Assembly (NCBI GenBank): GCA_016223165.1
Contig: JACRPO010000020.1
Span: forward strand, 62,001-126,000
Source of the DNA: Burkholderiales bacterium
GTDB lineage: Bacteria; Pseudomonadota; Gammaproteobacteria; Burkholderiales; Burkholderiaceae_C
Length of the DNA: 64,000 bases
Direction of reading: 5' to 3'
The position numbers and the translations under genes are program-made. Shown piece after piece: positions 1 to 7,470 of this stretch. Below the pieces are notes generated by a model that worked only from the letters and a program-made list of their open reading frames with translations, was not told the DNA's origin and ran no database searches. How positions within the stretch are numbered: the stretch's first letter is position 1; every line of letters begins with the position of its first letter.

Positions 1-1
1 G

Positions 2-997
2 ACGAAGGGCGAGGCCTTCTACCGCGGCGAGGTGGCCGCGGCCCTTGCCGCGCACGCCCAGGCGCACGGCGGCGCGATGACCGCGGCCGACCTGGCGGCG
101 TACCGGCCCGAGTGGGTGGGCACGGTCTGCACACGCTACCGCGGCCACGAGCTGCACGAGATCCCGCCCAACGGGCAGGGCATCGCGGCGCTCATCGCGC
201 TCGGCATCCTCGAGCACTTCGACCTCGGCGCGCTGGCGGTGGACGGCGTGGCCAGCCAGCACCTGCAGATCGAGGCGATGAAGCTCGCCTTCGCCGACGT
301 CTACCGCCATGTCGGCGACGCGCGCACGATGACGCTGACGCCGGCGCAGATGCTCGACGCGGCCTACCTGAAGAGCCGCGCGGCGCTGATCGATGCGAAG
401 CGCGCGCAGGACTTCGGCCCCGGCCACGTGCCACGGGGCGGCACCATCTACCTCAGCGCCGCCGACGCGAGCGGCATGATGGTGAGCTTCATCCAGAGCA
501 ACTACATGGGCTTCGGCTCCGGCGTCGTCGTGCCGGGCTACGGCGTCAGCCTGCAGAACCGCGGCCACGGCTTCACGCTCGACGCCAGCCGCGCCAACGT
601 GGTCGGCCCCGGCAAGCGGCCGTTCCACACCATCATCCCGGCCTTTCTGATGAAGGACGGCGCGCCGGTCATGAGCTTCGGCGTCATGGGCGGCGACATG
701 CAGCCGCAGGGCCACCTGCAGACGCTGGTGCGCATGCTCGACTACCGCCAGCAGCCGCAGGCGGCCTGCGACGCGCCGCGCTGGCGTTTCAGCGGCGGCC
801 TCGTCAACGCCGAGCACGGTCTTGCCGAGGCCACGGTGAACGGGCTCCGCGCGCTCGGCCACCGCGTCGAGCCCTTCGCCGACAGCTACCAGGACTACGG
901 CGCCGGCCAGTTCATCTGGCGCCTCGGTGACCCGAAGGTCGAGGGCTATGCGGCGGCGAGCGACCCGCGCCGCGACGGGCAGGCCGCGGGCTTCTGA
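2..997 (+). CDS. ggt: Gamma-glutamyltransferase family protein (5' end missing)
   Basis: This is the C-terminal part of a gamma-glutamyltransferase (Ntn hydrolase), which cleaves and transfers the gamma-glutamyl group of glutathione-like substrates, usually in the periplasm. The reading frame is open to the first base of the window, so the start lies upstream. The small-subunit junction is visible at GGTIYLSAAD (about 437-466); its Thr is the expected autoprocessing site and nucleophile. It is followed by QSNYMGFGSG, and near the C-terminus by MGGDMQPQGHLQ, both typical of the family. The stop TGA is followed directly by the GTG of the next gene. Family assignment is firm; the physiological substrate is not shown. 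Confidence 0.9.
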   Translation, partial: TKGEAFYRGEVAAALAAHAQAHGGAMTAADLAAYRPEWVGTVCTRYRGHELHEIPPNGQGIAALIALGILEHFDLGALAVDGVASQHLQIEAMKLAFADVYRHVGDARTMTLTPAQMLDAAYLKSRAALIDAKRAQDFGPGHVPRGGTIYLSAADASGMMVSFIQSNYMGFGSGVVVPGYGVSLQNRGHGFTLDASRANVVGPGKRPFHTIIPAFLMKDGAPVMSFGVMGGDMQPQGHLQTLVRMLDYRQQPQAACDAPRWRFSGGLVNAEHGLAEATVNGLRALGHRVEPFADSYQDYGAGQFIWRLGDPKVEGYAAASDPRRDGQAAGF

Positions 998-1987
998 GTG
1001 TCCCCAGGGACGGGCGCGGAACTCCCGGGCCGGCGTGCGGGGCGGGCCGCGCGCGCCGTGCGCTTCGTGCACGGCCGCCTGAAGGGCGCCGCGCTGCCGC
1101 GGCACGGCCTCGGCACGGGCATCGCGCTCGCTGCCTTCGGCGCCGTCGCCTTCTCGGGCAAGGCGATCATCGTCAAGCTCGCCTACCGGCACGGCGTCGA
1201 CGCGGTGACGCTGCTGATGTACCGCATGCTCTTCGCGCTGCCGATGTTCGCGCTGCTCGCCTGGTGGGGCGGGCGCGGGCGCCCGGCGCTGAAGCGGCAC
1301 GACTGGGTGGCGGTGCTCGCCCTCGGCTTCTGCGGCTACTACCTCGCGAGCTTCCTCGACTTCGCCGGCCTGAAGTACGTGAGCGCGAGCCTCGAGCGCC
1401 TCGTGCTGTACCTCAACCCGACCCTCGTGCTGCTGCTCGGCTGGCTGCTCTTCCGGCGCGCGGTGAGCGCGCGCCAGATGGCCGCGATGGCCGTGAGCTA
1501 CGCCGGCATCGCGCTCGCGTTCGGGCACGAGCTGCGCTTCGAGGGCGCCGATGTCAAGGCGAGCATGACCGGCGCCGGACTCGTCTTCGCCAGCGCGCTC
1601 TCGTATGCGGTGTACCTCGTCTACAGCGGCCAGGTCGTGAACCGCATCGGCTCGCTGCGCCTCACCGGCGCGGCCACGAGCGTGGCCTGCGTGCTGTGCA
1701 TCGGGCAGTTCGCGCTGCTGCGCCCGCTCGCCGCCGCCGAGGTGGCCGAGCCGGTGCTCTGGCTGTCGCTGCTCAATGCCGTGGCCTGCACGTTCGTGCC
1801 GGTGCTGGCGGTGATGCTGGCCATCGAGCGTGTCGGCGCCGCGGTCACGGCGCAGACCGGCATGATCGGCCCGCTCGCGACCGTGGCGATGGGCGTGACG
1901 CTGCTCGGCGAGCCGCTCAACGCCTGGATCGTTGCCGGCACGGCGCTCGTGCTGGCCGGCGTGTGGCTGCTGGCGCGCAGCCGGTAG
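998..1987 (+). CDS. EamA/DMT-family membrane transporter
   Basis: Drug/metabolite transporter superfamily protein with two EamA repeats, roughly residues 40-175 and 185-325, and about ten hydrophobic segments. The signature stretch LLMYRMLFALPMF and the LNPTLVLLLGWLLF helix are typical of the first repeat; GEPLNAWIVAGTALVL is the matching helix of the second. Such proteins export or import small metabolites across the inner membrane; the substrate cannot be told. The GTG at 998 directly abuts the ggt stop, suggesting coupling, but the first 20 residues are Gly/Arg/Ala-rich and look non-conserved, so the GTG at 1058 is a reasonable alternative start. Confidence 0.85.
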   Translation: MSPGTGAELPGRRAGRAARAVRFVHGRLKGAALPRHGLGTGIALAAFGAVAFSGKAIIVKLAYRHGVDAVTLLMYRMLFALPMFALLAWWGGRGRPALKRHDWVAVLALGFCGYYLASFLDFAGLKYVSASLERLVLYLNPTLVLLLGWLLFRRAVSARQMAAMAVSYAGIALAFGHELRFEGADVKASMTGAGLVFASALSYAVYLVYSGQVVNRIGSLRLTGAATSVACVLCIGQFALLRPLAAAEVAEPVLWLSLLNAVACTFVPVLAVMLAIERVGAAVTAQTGMIGPLATVAMGVTLLGEPLNAWIVAGTALVLAGVWLLARSR

Positions 1988-2097
1988 CTGATAGCCCCAA
2001 AGACAGCCCGATAGATGGCCCGATAGCATCTGCGCCCGGCCCCACCCGGCCGCATCCGTTCGTCCGACACCCCGCACACCGACCGAGGAGAAAACAC

Positions 2098-2886
2098 ATG
2101 GATCTGGGCATTGCCGGCAAGTGGGCACTCGTGTGCGCCGCGAGCAAGGGCCTCGGCAAGGGCTGCGCCACGGCGCTGGTGCGCGAGGGCGTCAACGTCG
2201 TCATCACCGCGCGCGGCGCCGAGGCGCTCGAGGCCACCGCCGCCGAGCTGCGCAAGCTCAATGCGGCGGTGCAGGTGCGCGCGGTGGCCGGCGACATCAC
2301 GAGCGAGGCCGGCCGCAGCGTCGCGCTGGCCGCGGCGCCGCAGGTGGACATCCTCGTCAACAACGCCGGCGGCCCGCCGCCGGGCGACTTCCGCGACTGG
2401 CGGCGCGAGAACTGGCTGGCGGCGGTGGAGGCGAACATGATCACGCCCATCGAGCTGATCCGGCTCACCGTGGACGCCATGGCCGAGCGCGGCTTCGGGC
2501 GCGTCGTCAACATCACCTCGAGCGCCGTGAAGGCGCCGATCGATTTCCTCGGCCTGTCCAACGGCGCGCGCAGCGGCCTCACGGGTTTCGTCGCCGGCAC
2601 CGCCCGGCAGGCGCGGCTCGCCTCGCGCAACGTGACCATCAACAACCTGCTGCCAGGCTCGTTCGATACCGACCGGCTTCGCTCGGGCTTCAGCGCCGTG
2701 TCGGCCAAGTCGGGCCAGCCGCTCGAGGCGGTGATGGAGGCGCGCCGCAAGATGATCCCGGCGGCGCGCTTCGGCACGCCCGACGAGTTCGGCGCCTACT
2801 GCGCGTGGCTGTGCAGCCAGCAGGCGAGCTTCGTCACCGGGCAGAACCTGCTCACCGATGGCGGGCAGTATCCGGGCACGTACTGA
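2098..2886 (+). CDS. SDR-family oxidoreductase with a non-canonical active site
   Basis: Short-chain dehydrogenase/reductase fold of 262 aa. The Rossmann glycine motif (AASKGLGKG, residues 14-22), NNAG (88-91) and the catalytic-region serines (SS, 141-142) are present. Where FabG-like enzymes have YxxxK, this protein reads SNGAR: Ser154 in place of the catalytic Tyr and Arg158 in place of the Lys. It may still bind NAD(P)H but should not use standard SDR chemistry. A good ribosome site (GAGGAG, about 2085-2090) supports the ATG. It is convergent with the sugar dehydrogenase gene, only 19 bp away. A FabG-type product name would overstate what is known. Confidence 0.85.
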   Translation: MDLGIAGKWALVCAASKGLGKGCATALVREGVNVVITARGAEALEATAAELRKLNAAVQVRAVAGDITSEAGRSVALAAAPQVDILVNNAGGPPPGDFRDWRRENWLAAVEANMITPIELIRLTVDAMAERGFGRVVNITSSAVKAPIDFLGLSNGARSGLTGFVAGTARQARLASRNVTINNLLPGSFDTDRLRSGFSAVSAKSGQPLEAVMEARRKMIPAARFGTPDEFGAYCAWLCSQQASFVTGQNLLTDGGQYPGTY

Positions 2887-2905
2887 CCGACCGGGCCAAG
2901 GCCCG

Positions 2906-4192
2906 TCAGCGCACGATGCGCACGATGCGGCCGCTCGTGCTGTCGGTGAGCAGGTAGAGCCAGCCGTCGGGGCCTTGGCGCACGTCGCGGATGCGCTCGT
3001 TCAGGCCCGTGAAGAGCGCCTCCCGTGAGGCCACCGCATTGCCGTTGAGCGTCAGCCGCCACAGGGCCTTGCCGGCGAGCGCGCCGACGAAGAGGTTGCC
3101 CTTCCACTCGGGGAAGCGGTCGCCGGTGTAGAAGGCCATGCCGCTCGGCGCGATCGAGGTCGGCACCCACCACGTGAGCGGCGGCTCGAAGCCCGGCCCC
3201 GTGCTCGCGCCGCCCACCGGCGGACAGTTGCCCACCGGCGCGCCGTATTCGCAGCCGTAGCTCACGAGCGGCCAGCCGTAGTTGCGCCCGGGCAGCGTGC
3301 GGTTGACCTCGTCACCGCCCTGCGGGCCGTGCTCGCTCGTCCAGAGCTCGCCGGTGGCCGGATGCAGCGCCGCGCCCTGCGGGTTGCGGTGGCCGTACGA
3401 CCAGATGGTGGCCTGCGCGCCGGCGGTGCCGACGAAGGGGTTGTCGCCCGGCGCGCCGCCGTCGCTGGCGCGGATGCGCATCACCTTGCCGTGGCCGGCG
3501 GCGAGATCCTGCGCGCGGCCGCGCTCGCTGCTGATGGAGCGCTCGCCGAGCGTCACGAAGAGATGGCCGTCGCTGGCGAGCACGAGGCGGCCGCCGTAGT
3601 GGTTTTGCGTGCCGCTCACCTTGGGCGCCTGGCGGAAGAGCACTGTCCAGCCGCTCATCGCGCTGAAGCCGGCGTCGAGCACGCCGGTGCCCACCGCGGT
3701 GCCGTTGCGTCCGGCCTCGGCGCCGCTGCCGGCCTCGGCAAAGCTCAGGTAGATGCGGCGCGACGTCGCGAAGTCGCTCGCCACGGCCACGTCGAACAGG
3801 CCGCCCTGGCCGCCGCTGTCCACGGCCGGCATGCCGGCGATGGGCGCGGAGACCGCGGTGCCATCGGCCGAGACGCGCTTGAGCTGGCCGCCGCGTTCGG
3901 TGACGAGCATCGAGCCGTCGGGCAGGAAGGCCAGGCTCCACGGCGTGTTGAGGCCGGAGGCAAAGGTCTCGGCGCGCGGCGGCGCGCCCGGGCTCGGGGC
4001 CGGCGTCGGTGCGGGTGTCGGTGCGGGGGGTGGTGGTGCCGGCGTCGGCGCAGGGGCCGGAGCCGGCGAGGGCGAAGGGCTGGACGAGGAGCCGCCGTTG
4101 TCGCCGCCGCCGCAGGCGGCCAGCCACAACAGGAGCACGGCGACGCGCAGCGACGGCGAACGAGCGAGAGATGGCGGCGGCTTGGCTTTCAT
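2906..4192 (-). CDS. Lipoprotein PQQ-dependent sugar (glucose/sorbosone) dehydrogenase
   Basis: Six-bladed beta-propeller of the GSDH family (soluble quinoprotein glucose / aldose sugar dehydrogenase-like), predicted to oxidise sugars in the periplasm using PQQ. The 428-aa protein starts with a lipoprotein signal whose lipobox LAAC places the lipidated Cys at residue 27. A Ser/Pro/Ala-rich tether of about 45 residues follows, then propeller motifs: LNTPWSLAFLPDGSMLVTER, IWSYGHRNPQGAALHP, ELWTSEHGPQGGDEVN and GRNYGWPLVSYG. Upstream in-frame codons exist, but the ATG at 4192 gives a proper signal peptide and lies just after a promoter-like element. The kdgK gene upstream may be functionally related through aldonate metabolism; that is an inference. 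Confidence 0.88.
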   Translation of the reverse strand: MKAKPPPSLARSPSLRVAVLLLWLAACGGGDNGGSSSSPSPSPAPAPAPTPAPPPPAPTPAPTPAPSPGAPPRAETFASGLNTPWSLAFLPDGSMLVTERGGQLKRVSADGTAVSAPIAGMPAVDSGGQGGLFDVAVASDFATSRRIYLSFAEAGSGAEAGRNGTAVGTGVLDAGFSAMSGWTVLFRQAPKVSGTQNHYGGRLVLASDGHLFVTLGERSISSERGRAQDLAAGHGKVMRIRASDGGAPGDNPFVGTAGAQATIWSYGHRNPQGAALHPATGELWTSEHGPQGGDEVNRTLPGRNYGWPLVSYGCEYGAPVGNCPPVGGASTGPGFEPPLTWWVPTSIAPSGMAFYTGDRFPEWKGNLFVGALAGKALWRLTLNGNAVASREALFTGLNERIRDVRQGPDGWLYLLTDSTSGRIVRIVR

Positions 4193-4200
4193 GGCGGCGC

Positions 4201-4231
4201 AATGTAGGCGCCGCAACCGCCCTCGATGCAA
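4201..4231 (-). promoter_or_regulatory. Putative promoter of the lipoprotein sugar dehydrogenase
   Basis: Read on the minus strand there is TTGCAT (4231-4226), a 19-bp spacer and TACATT (4206-4201), with the start ATG only 8 bases after the -10 element. This spacing would give a nearly leaderless transcript. A direct repeat of TGCAAC (from 4227 and from 4237) overlaps the -35 region. The hexamers fit sigma-70 only loosely, so the call is tentative. Confidence 0.35.
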
Positions 4232-4342
4232 CGGTGTGCAACGCGCGTGAGTGATCACCCACCGCGCCGCCCGCGTCAGCTCACACGCTCACATCTTGGT
4301 CCACCGCAGGCAAGCCAGCTTGCCGCCTCCCGGACCGCGGGT

Positions 4343-4368
4343 CTGTCTCAGGCCCGGGCCTGAGACAG
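4343..4368. terminator. Perfect 26-bp palindrome over the kdgK stop codon
   Basis: CTGTCTCAGGCCC is followed immediately by its exact reverse complement, making a 26-bp loop-free palindrome. The kdgK stop codon (4348-4350) lies inside the left arm, so the arm also encodes the last residues of KdgK. It may act as a transcription terminator or as a binding site between kdgK and the downstream sugar dehydrogenase gene. There is no clear U-tract, so an operator role is equally possible. The rest of the 155-bp gap (4193-4347) holds the promoter described above. Confidence 0.5.
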
Positions 4369-5307
4369 CGCGGCCCGCACCTCGGCGGCGCGCGGAATCG
4401 GCGCCACCGCGCCGTAGCCCTGCGTCGACAGCGCCGCGGCGCAGGCGGCGTAGCGGCCCGCGTCGGGCAGCGCATCGCCGGCGACGAGGCGGGCGACGAA
4501 GGCGCCGCCGAAGGCGTCGCCGGCGCCGGTGGCGTCCACCGGCCGGCAGGGGAAGGGGGGGATGCGATGGCGCTGCGTCGCATCGGCCACTAGCGCCCCC
4601 TCGGCGCCGAGCTTCAGCGCCACGACCTTGGCACCCAGGCGCAGGCAATGGTCGACGAGCGCGTCGGGCTCGGCGAGGCCGGTGATCGCCTGCACGTCCT
4701 CGAGGCTCGGCAGGCAGATGTCGGCCAGGCGCATCACGTCCGTCATCACCGCGCGCGCGCGGTCCAGCGACCAGAGCTTGCGGCGCAGGTTGGTATCGAA
4801 ACTCACGCGCACGCCGGCCGCCCGGGCGCACTCGATGGCCGCGTAACCCGTGTCGCAGGCCTGCGCCGAGATGGCCAGCGAGATGCCCGACAGGTGCAGC
4901 ACGCGTGCTCGGGCGATGCGTTCGCGCGCCAGGTCGGCCGGCGCCATGCGGCTGGCGGCCGAGCCGGCGCGGAAGAAGTGGAACTGGTGCCCGCCTTGCC
5001 GGCCGGCGTCGTGGGTGACGAAGTAGATCGCGGTGAAGGCGTCGGGCTCGGTCTTCACGCCGCGGTGGTCCACGCCTTCGGCTTCCCACAGCTCGCGCAG
5101 CATGCGGCCGTAGGGGTCGTCGCCGAGCGCGCTGAGGTAGCCCACGCGCGCGCCCTGGCGCGCTGCGGCGATGGCGAAGTTCGAGGTGTCGCCGCCGAAG
5201 CCCTGCAGGTAGTGCCTGCCGTTGTCCTGCCCCGTCTGGTTGAACTCGACCATCGGTTCGCCGTAGGCGAGGATGCCGAGGTCATCGGGGTCGTCTGCTG
5301 CCGTCAT
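4348..5307 (-). CDS. kdgK: 2-dehydro-3-deoxygluconokinase (PfkB family)
   Basis: PfkB/ribokinase-family sugar kinase of 319 aa that most likely phosphorylates 2-keto-3-deoxygluconate in the Entner-Doudoroff/hexuronate route. Visible are the N-terminal substrate motif GGDTSNFA, the KDG-kinase-like FHFFRAGSAASRM, the FDTNLRRKLW segment, and the C-terminal anion-hole motif DATGAGDAFGG with Asp264 as expected catalytic base. The HFFR..SAAS pattern separates KDG kinases from other PfkB sugar kinases. The ATG at 5307 opens MTAADDPDD; longer upstream reading frame is a shadow of the next gene. The DUF2007 gene lies 50 bp upstream in the same direction. Confidence 0.85.
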   Translation of the reverse strand: MTAADDPDDLGILAYGEPMVEFNQTGQDNGRHYLQGFGGDTSNFAIAAARQGARVGYLSALGDDPYGRMLRELWEAEGVDHRGVKTEPDAFTAIYFVTHDAGRQGGHQFHFFRAGSAASRMAPADLARERIARARVLHLSGISLAISAQACDTGYAAIECARAAGVRVSFDTNLRRKLWSLDRARAVMTDVMRLADICLPSLEDVQAITGLAEPDALVDHCLRLGAKVVALKLGAEGALVADATQRHRIPPFPCRPVDATGAGDAFGGAFVARLVAGDALPDAGRYAACAAALSTQGYGAVAPIPRAAEVRAALSQARA

Positions 5308-5357
5308 CGGGTCCTTTCGTGTTCGTGGCTGTTCGAGCCGCTGCTGCGGCCGGGCTC

Positions 5358-5672
5358 TCAGTCCGGTGCCGCCGGGCAAGGCGAGCCGCAATTCCAACAC
5401 GCCTCGAACGGGCCCTCGATCACCTCGTGGCAGCCGGGGCAGGACCAGCGGCGCTCGGGCGGGTGCATCCAGCGCTCGAAGACGGCGCTCGCCTCGGCGT
5501 GGCGGCTGTCGTCGTCGAGCCAGACTTCGGGCAGCGCCTGGTCGGGCGGGATCTCGCCGGCGATGCCGCTGGCGTAGGCGCGCAGCACGCGCGCCTCGAA
5601 GCCGGCCGCGGTGAGCTGGTCGGCCCACAGCGTGGCGAGCGCGAGATTGGGGGCCTGCAGGAGACGCTTCAT
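5358..5672 (-). CDS. DUF2007-type small protein with C-terminal zinc ribbon
   Basis: 104-aa protein in two parts. The N-terminal MKRLLQAPNLALATLWADQL resembles DUF2007, a domain often labelled putative signal-transducing protein. The C-terminus is a rubredoxin-like zinc ribbon, CPGC-x(11)-CWNC. Genes of this kind are widespread in Burkholderiales but without an assigned role. It runs divergently from the DUF2784 gene with a 65-bp gap and is followed 50 bp later by kdgK. Biochemical function is unknown. Confidence 0.8.
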   Translation of the reverse strand: MKRLLQAPNLALATLWADQLTAAGFEARVLRAYASGIAGEIPPDQALPEVWLDDDSRHAEASAVFERWMHPPERRWSCPGCHEVIEGPFEACWNCGSPCPAAPD

Positions 5673-5737
5673 CGGTGGTCGCGAGCGGGGGCGGTTCGCC
5701 GCTGGCCGGCGGGCCGGCGCTGCGGCACGATGTTGCC

Positions 5738-6157
5738 ATGCCGCACGCCCTGCCGGCCTCGCTTTCCGCCCTTCACGCCGCCGCTCTCGCCGATGCCCTG
5801 CTCGTGCTGCACGGGCTCTTCATCGTCTGGGTGGTGCTGGGCGCGCTCGCCGTGTGGCGCTGGCCGCGGCTGGCGTGGTTGCACCTGCCGGCCGCCGCCT
5901 GGGGTGTGTGGATCGAGTGGTCGGGCCGCATCTGCCCGCTCACGCCGTTGGAGTGGCGGCTGCGCGCCGCGGCGGGGCAAGGCGGCGAGGGGCGCGCGAG
6001 CGGCTTCATCGAGCACTACCTCACCGCGGCGATCTACCCGGAAGGCCTGACGCGCGAGCTGCAGTGGGCACTCGGCGCGCTCGTGCTGCTCGTCAACCTG
6101 GCGCTCTACGGCATGGCCGTGCGGCGCCGGCGTGCAGGGCGCGCGCGCATCGCTTAA
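5738..6157 (+). CDS. DUF2784 membrane protein
   Basis: 139-aa integral membrane protein with about four hydrophobic segments: near residues 15-40 (LADALLVLHGLFIVWVVLGA), 45-62, a GRICPLTPLEW loop, and 110-130. The WSGRICPLTPLEWRLR motif followed by GFIEHYL is characteristic of DUF2784. No enzymatic residues are recognisable. The ATG at 5738 was chosen because it opens the conserved hydrophobic start; upstream codons overlap the divergent gene. Function unknown. Confidence 0.85.
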   Translation: MPHALPASLSALHAAALADALLVLHGLFIVWVVLGALAVWRWPRLAWLHLPAAAWGVWIEWSGRICPLTPLEWRLRAAAGQGGEGRASGFIEHYLTAAIYPEGLTRELQWALGALVLLVNLALYGMAVRRRRAGRARIA

Positions 6158-6282
6158 CCTCGCCGCCGCCCAGTCCATTGCGCGGCGCGCATCGCGCATC
6201 GCGTTCTCGAACGCTCGCCCCTTCCCGGGCCTGCGTTCGCTCCCTCCGTTTCGCTCGCACACCATCACACCGAGGAGGCCCC

Positions 6283-7269
6283 ATGTCCGTCAAAGCCATC
6301 CAGATCCGCGCCCACGGCGGCCCCGAGCAGATGCAGCTCGCCGACGTCGAGGTCGGCGCGCCCGGCCCGGGCGATATCCGCATCCGCCACGAGGCGAGCG
6401 GCCTCAACTTCATCGACGTCTACCAGCGCACCGGCCTGTACCCGCTGAAGCTGCCGCACACGCTCGGCATGGAAGGTGCCGGCATCGTCGAGGCAGTGGG
6501 CGAGGGCGTCACGCACCTGTCGGCGGGCGACCGCGCCGCCTATGCCAGCAACCCGCCGGGCAGCTACAGCCAGGCACGCGTGATGCCGGCCAAGAACGTG
6601 GTGAAGCTGCCCGACGGCATCGCCTTCGACACCGCGGCCGGCATGATGCTGAAGGGCCTCACGGCGCAGTACCTGCTCAAGAAGACGCGGCCGGTGGAGG
6701 GCCTGGAGAAGGGCGACTTCGTGCTCTTCCACGCCGCCGCCGGCGGGGTCGGCCTCATCGCCTGCCAGTGGGCGAAGGCGCTCGGGCTGCAGCTCATCGG
6801 CACCGCCGGCGGACCGGCCAAGTGCGCGCTCGCCAAGGAGCATGGCGCCGCGCATGCCATCGACTACAAGAGCGAGGACTTCGTCGCGCGCGTCAAGGAG
6901 ATCACCGGCGGCAAGGGCGTGAAAGTGGTCTACGACTCGATCGGCAAGGACACCTTCGAGAAGAGCCTCGACTGCCTGCGCCCCTTCGGCCTCATGGCCA
7001 GCTTCGGCAATTCGAGCGGGCCGGTGGCGCCGTTCTCGCCGCTCATCCTCGGGCCCAAGGGCTCGCTGTACGTGACGCGGCAGACCCTGTTCACGCACAT
7101 CGCCACGCGCGAGGCGACGCAGGCGATGGCCGACGACCTGTTCGCGGTGGTGCTGAGCGGCGCGGTGAAGATTCGCATCGACCAGCGTTACCCGATGGCC
7201 GAGGTGGCGCAGGCGCACCGTGAGCTCGAGGCGCGCAAGACGACGGGCAGCACGGTGCTGATGCCCTGA
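6283..7269 (+). CDS. qor: NADPH:quinone oxidoreductase (zeta-crystallin type MDR)
   Basis: 328-aa medium-chain dehydrogenase/reductase of the zinc-free quinone oxidoreductase class. It has the N-terminal GroES-like domain with GLNFIDVYQRTGLYP, and the nucleotide-binding AAAGGVGLIACQWAKALG motif. Metal-ligand cysteines of alcohol dehydrogenases are absent, as expected for QOR. It probably reduces quinones or small enones with NADPH in the cytoplasm. A strong ribosome site (GAGGAGG, 6272-6278) fixes the ATG. The 125 bp upstream is C/G-rich with short GCGCATC repeats and no convincing promoter. Confidence 0.9.
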   Translation: MSVKAIQIRAHGGPEQMQLADVEVGAPGPGDIRIRHEASGLNFIDVYQRTGLYPLKLPHTLGMEGAGIVEAVGEGVTHLSAGDRAAYASNPPGSYSQARVMPAKNVVKLPDGIAFDTAAGMMLKGLTAQYLLKKTRPVEGLEKGDFVLFHAAAGGVGLIACQWAKALGLQLIGTAGGPAKCALAKEHGAAHAIDYKSEDFVARVKEITGGKGVKVVYDSIGKDTFEKSLDCLRPFGLMASFGNSSGPVAPFSPLILGPKGSLYVTRQTLFTHIATREATQAMADDLFAVVLSGAVKIRIDQRYPMAEVAQAHRELEARKTTGSTVLMP

Positions 7270-7288
7270 TGCCTTGATGCCCTCGGCG

Positions 7289-7314
7289 CCCTCAGCAGCC
7301 TCGTGCTCTGAGGG
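7289..7314 (+). terminator. Terminator-like hairpin after qor
   Basis: CCCTCAG (7289-7295) pairs with CTGAGGG (7308-7314) across a 12-base loop, 20 bp after the qor stop. There is no U-tract, so intrinsic termination is uncertain. The remaining sequence to the next start at 7471 is GC-rich; a TACCAT hexamer at about 7438-7443 could serve as a -10 for the CHAT gene. Confidence 0.35.
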
Positions 7315-7470
7315 GAGCGCTGACGGCCCCGCCGCGGCACCTGCCCGAGGCCGCGCCGCGCGGGCGCCTTCGTGCGAGGCCACCCCTGTTCGCGGGCCCG
7401 GGGCGTGACGGCGGTGCCGGCTCGGCGCCACGCGCCGCTACCATGGCCCGCGCTGCGAGGGAGGTGCGTG

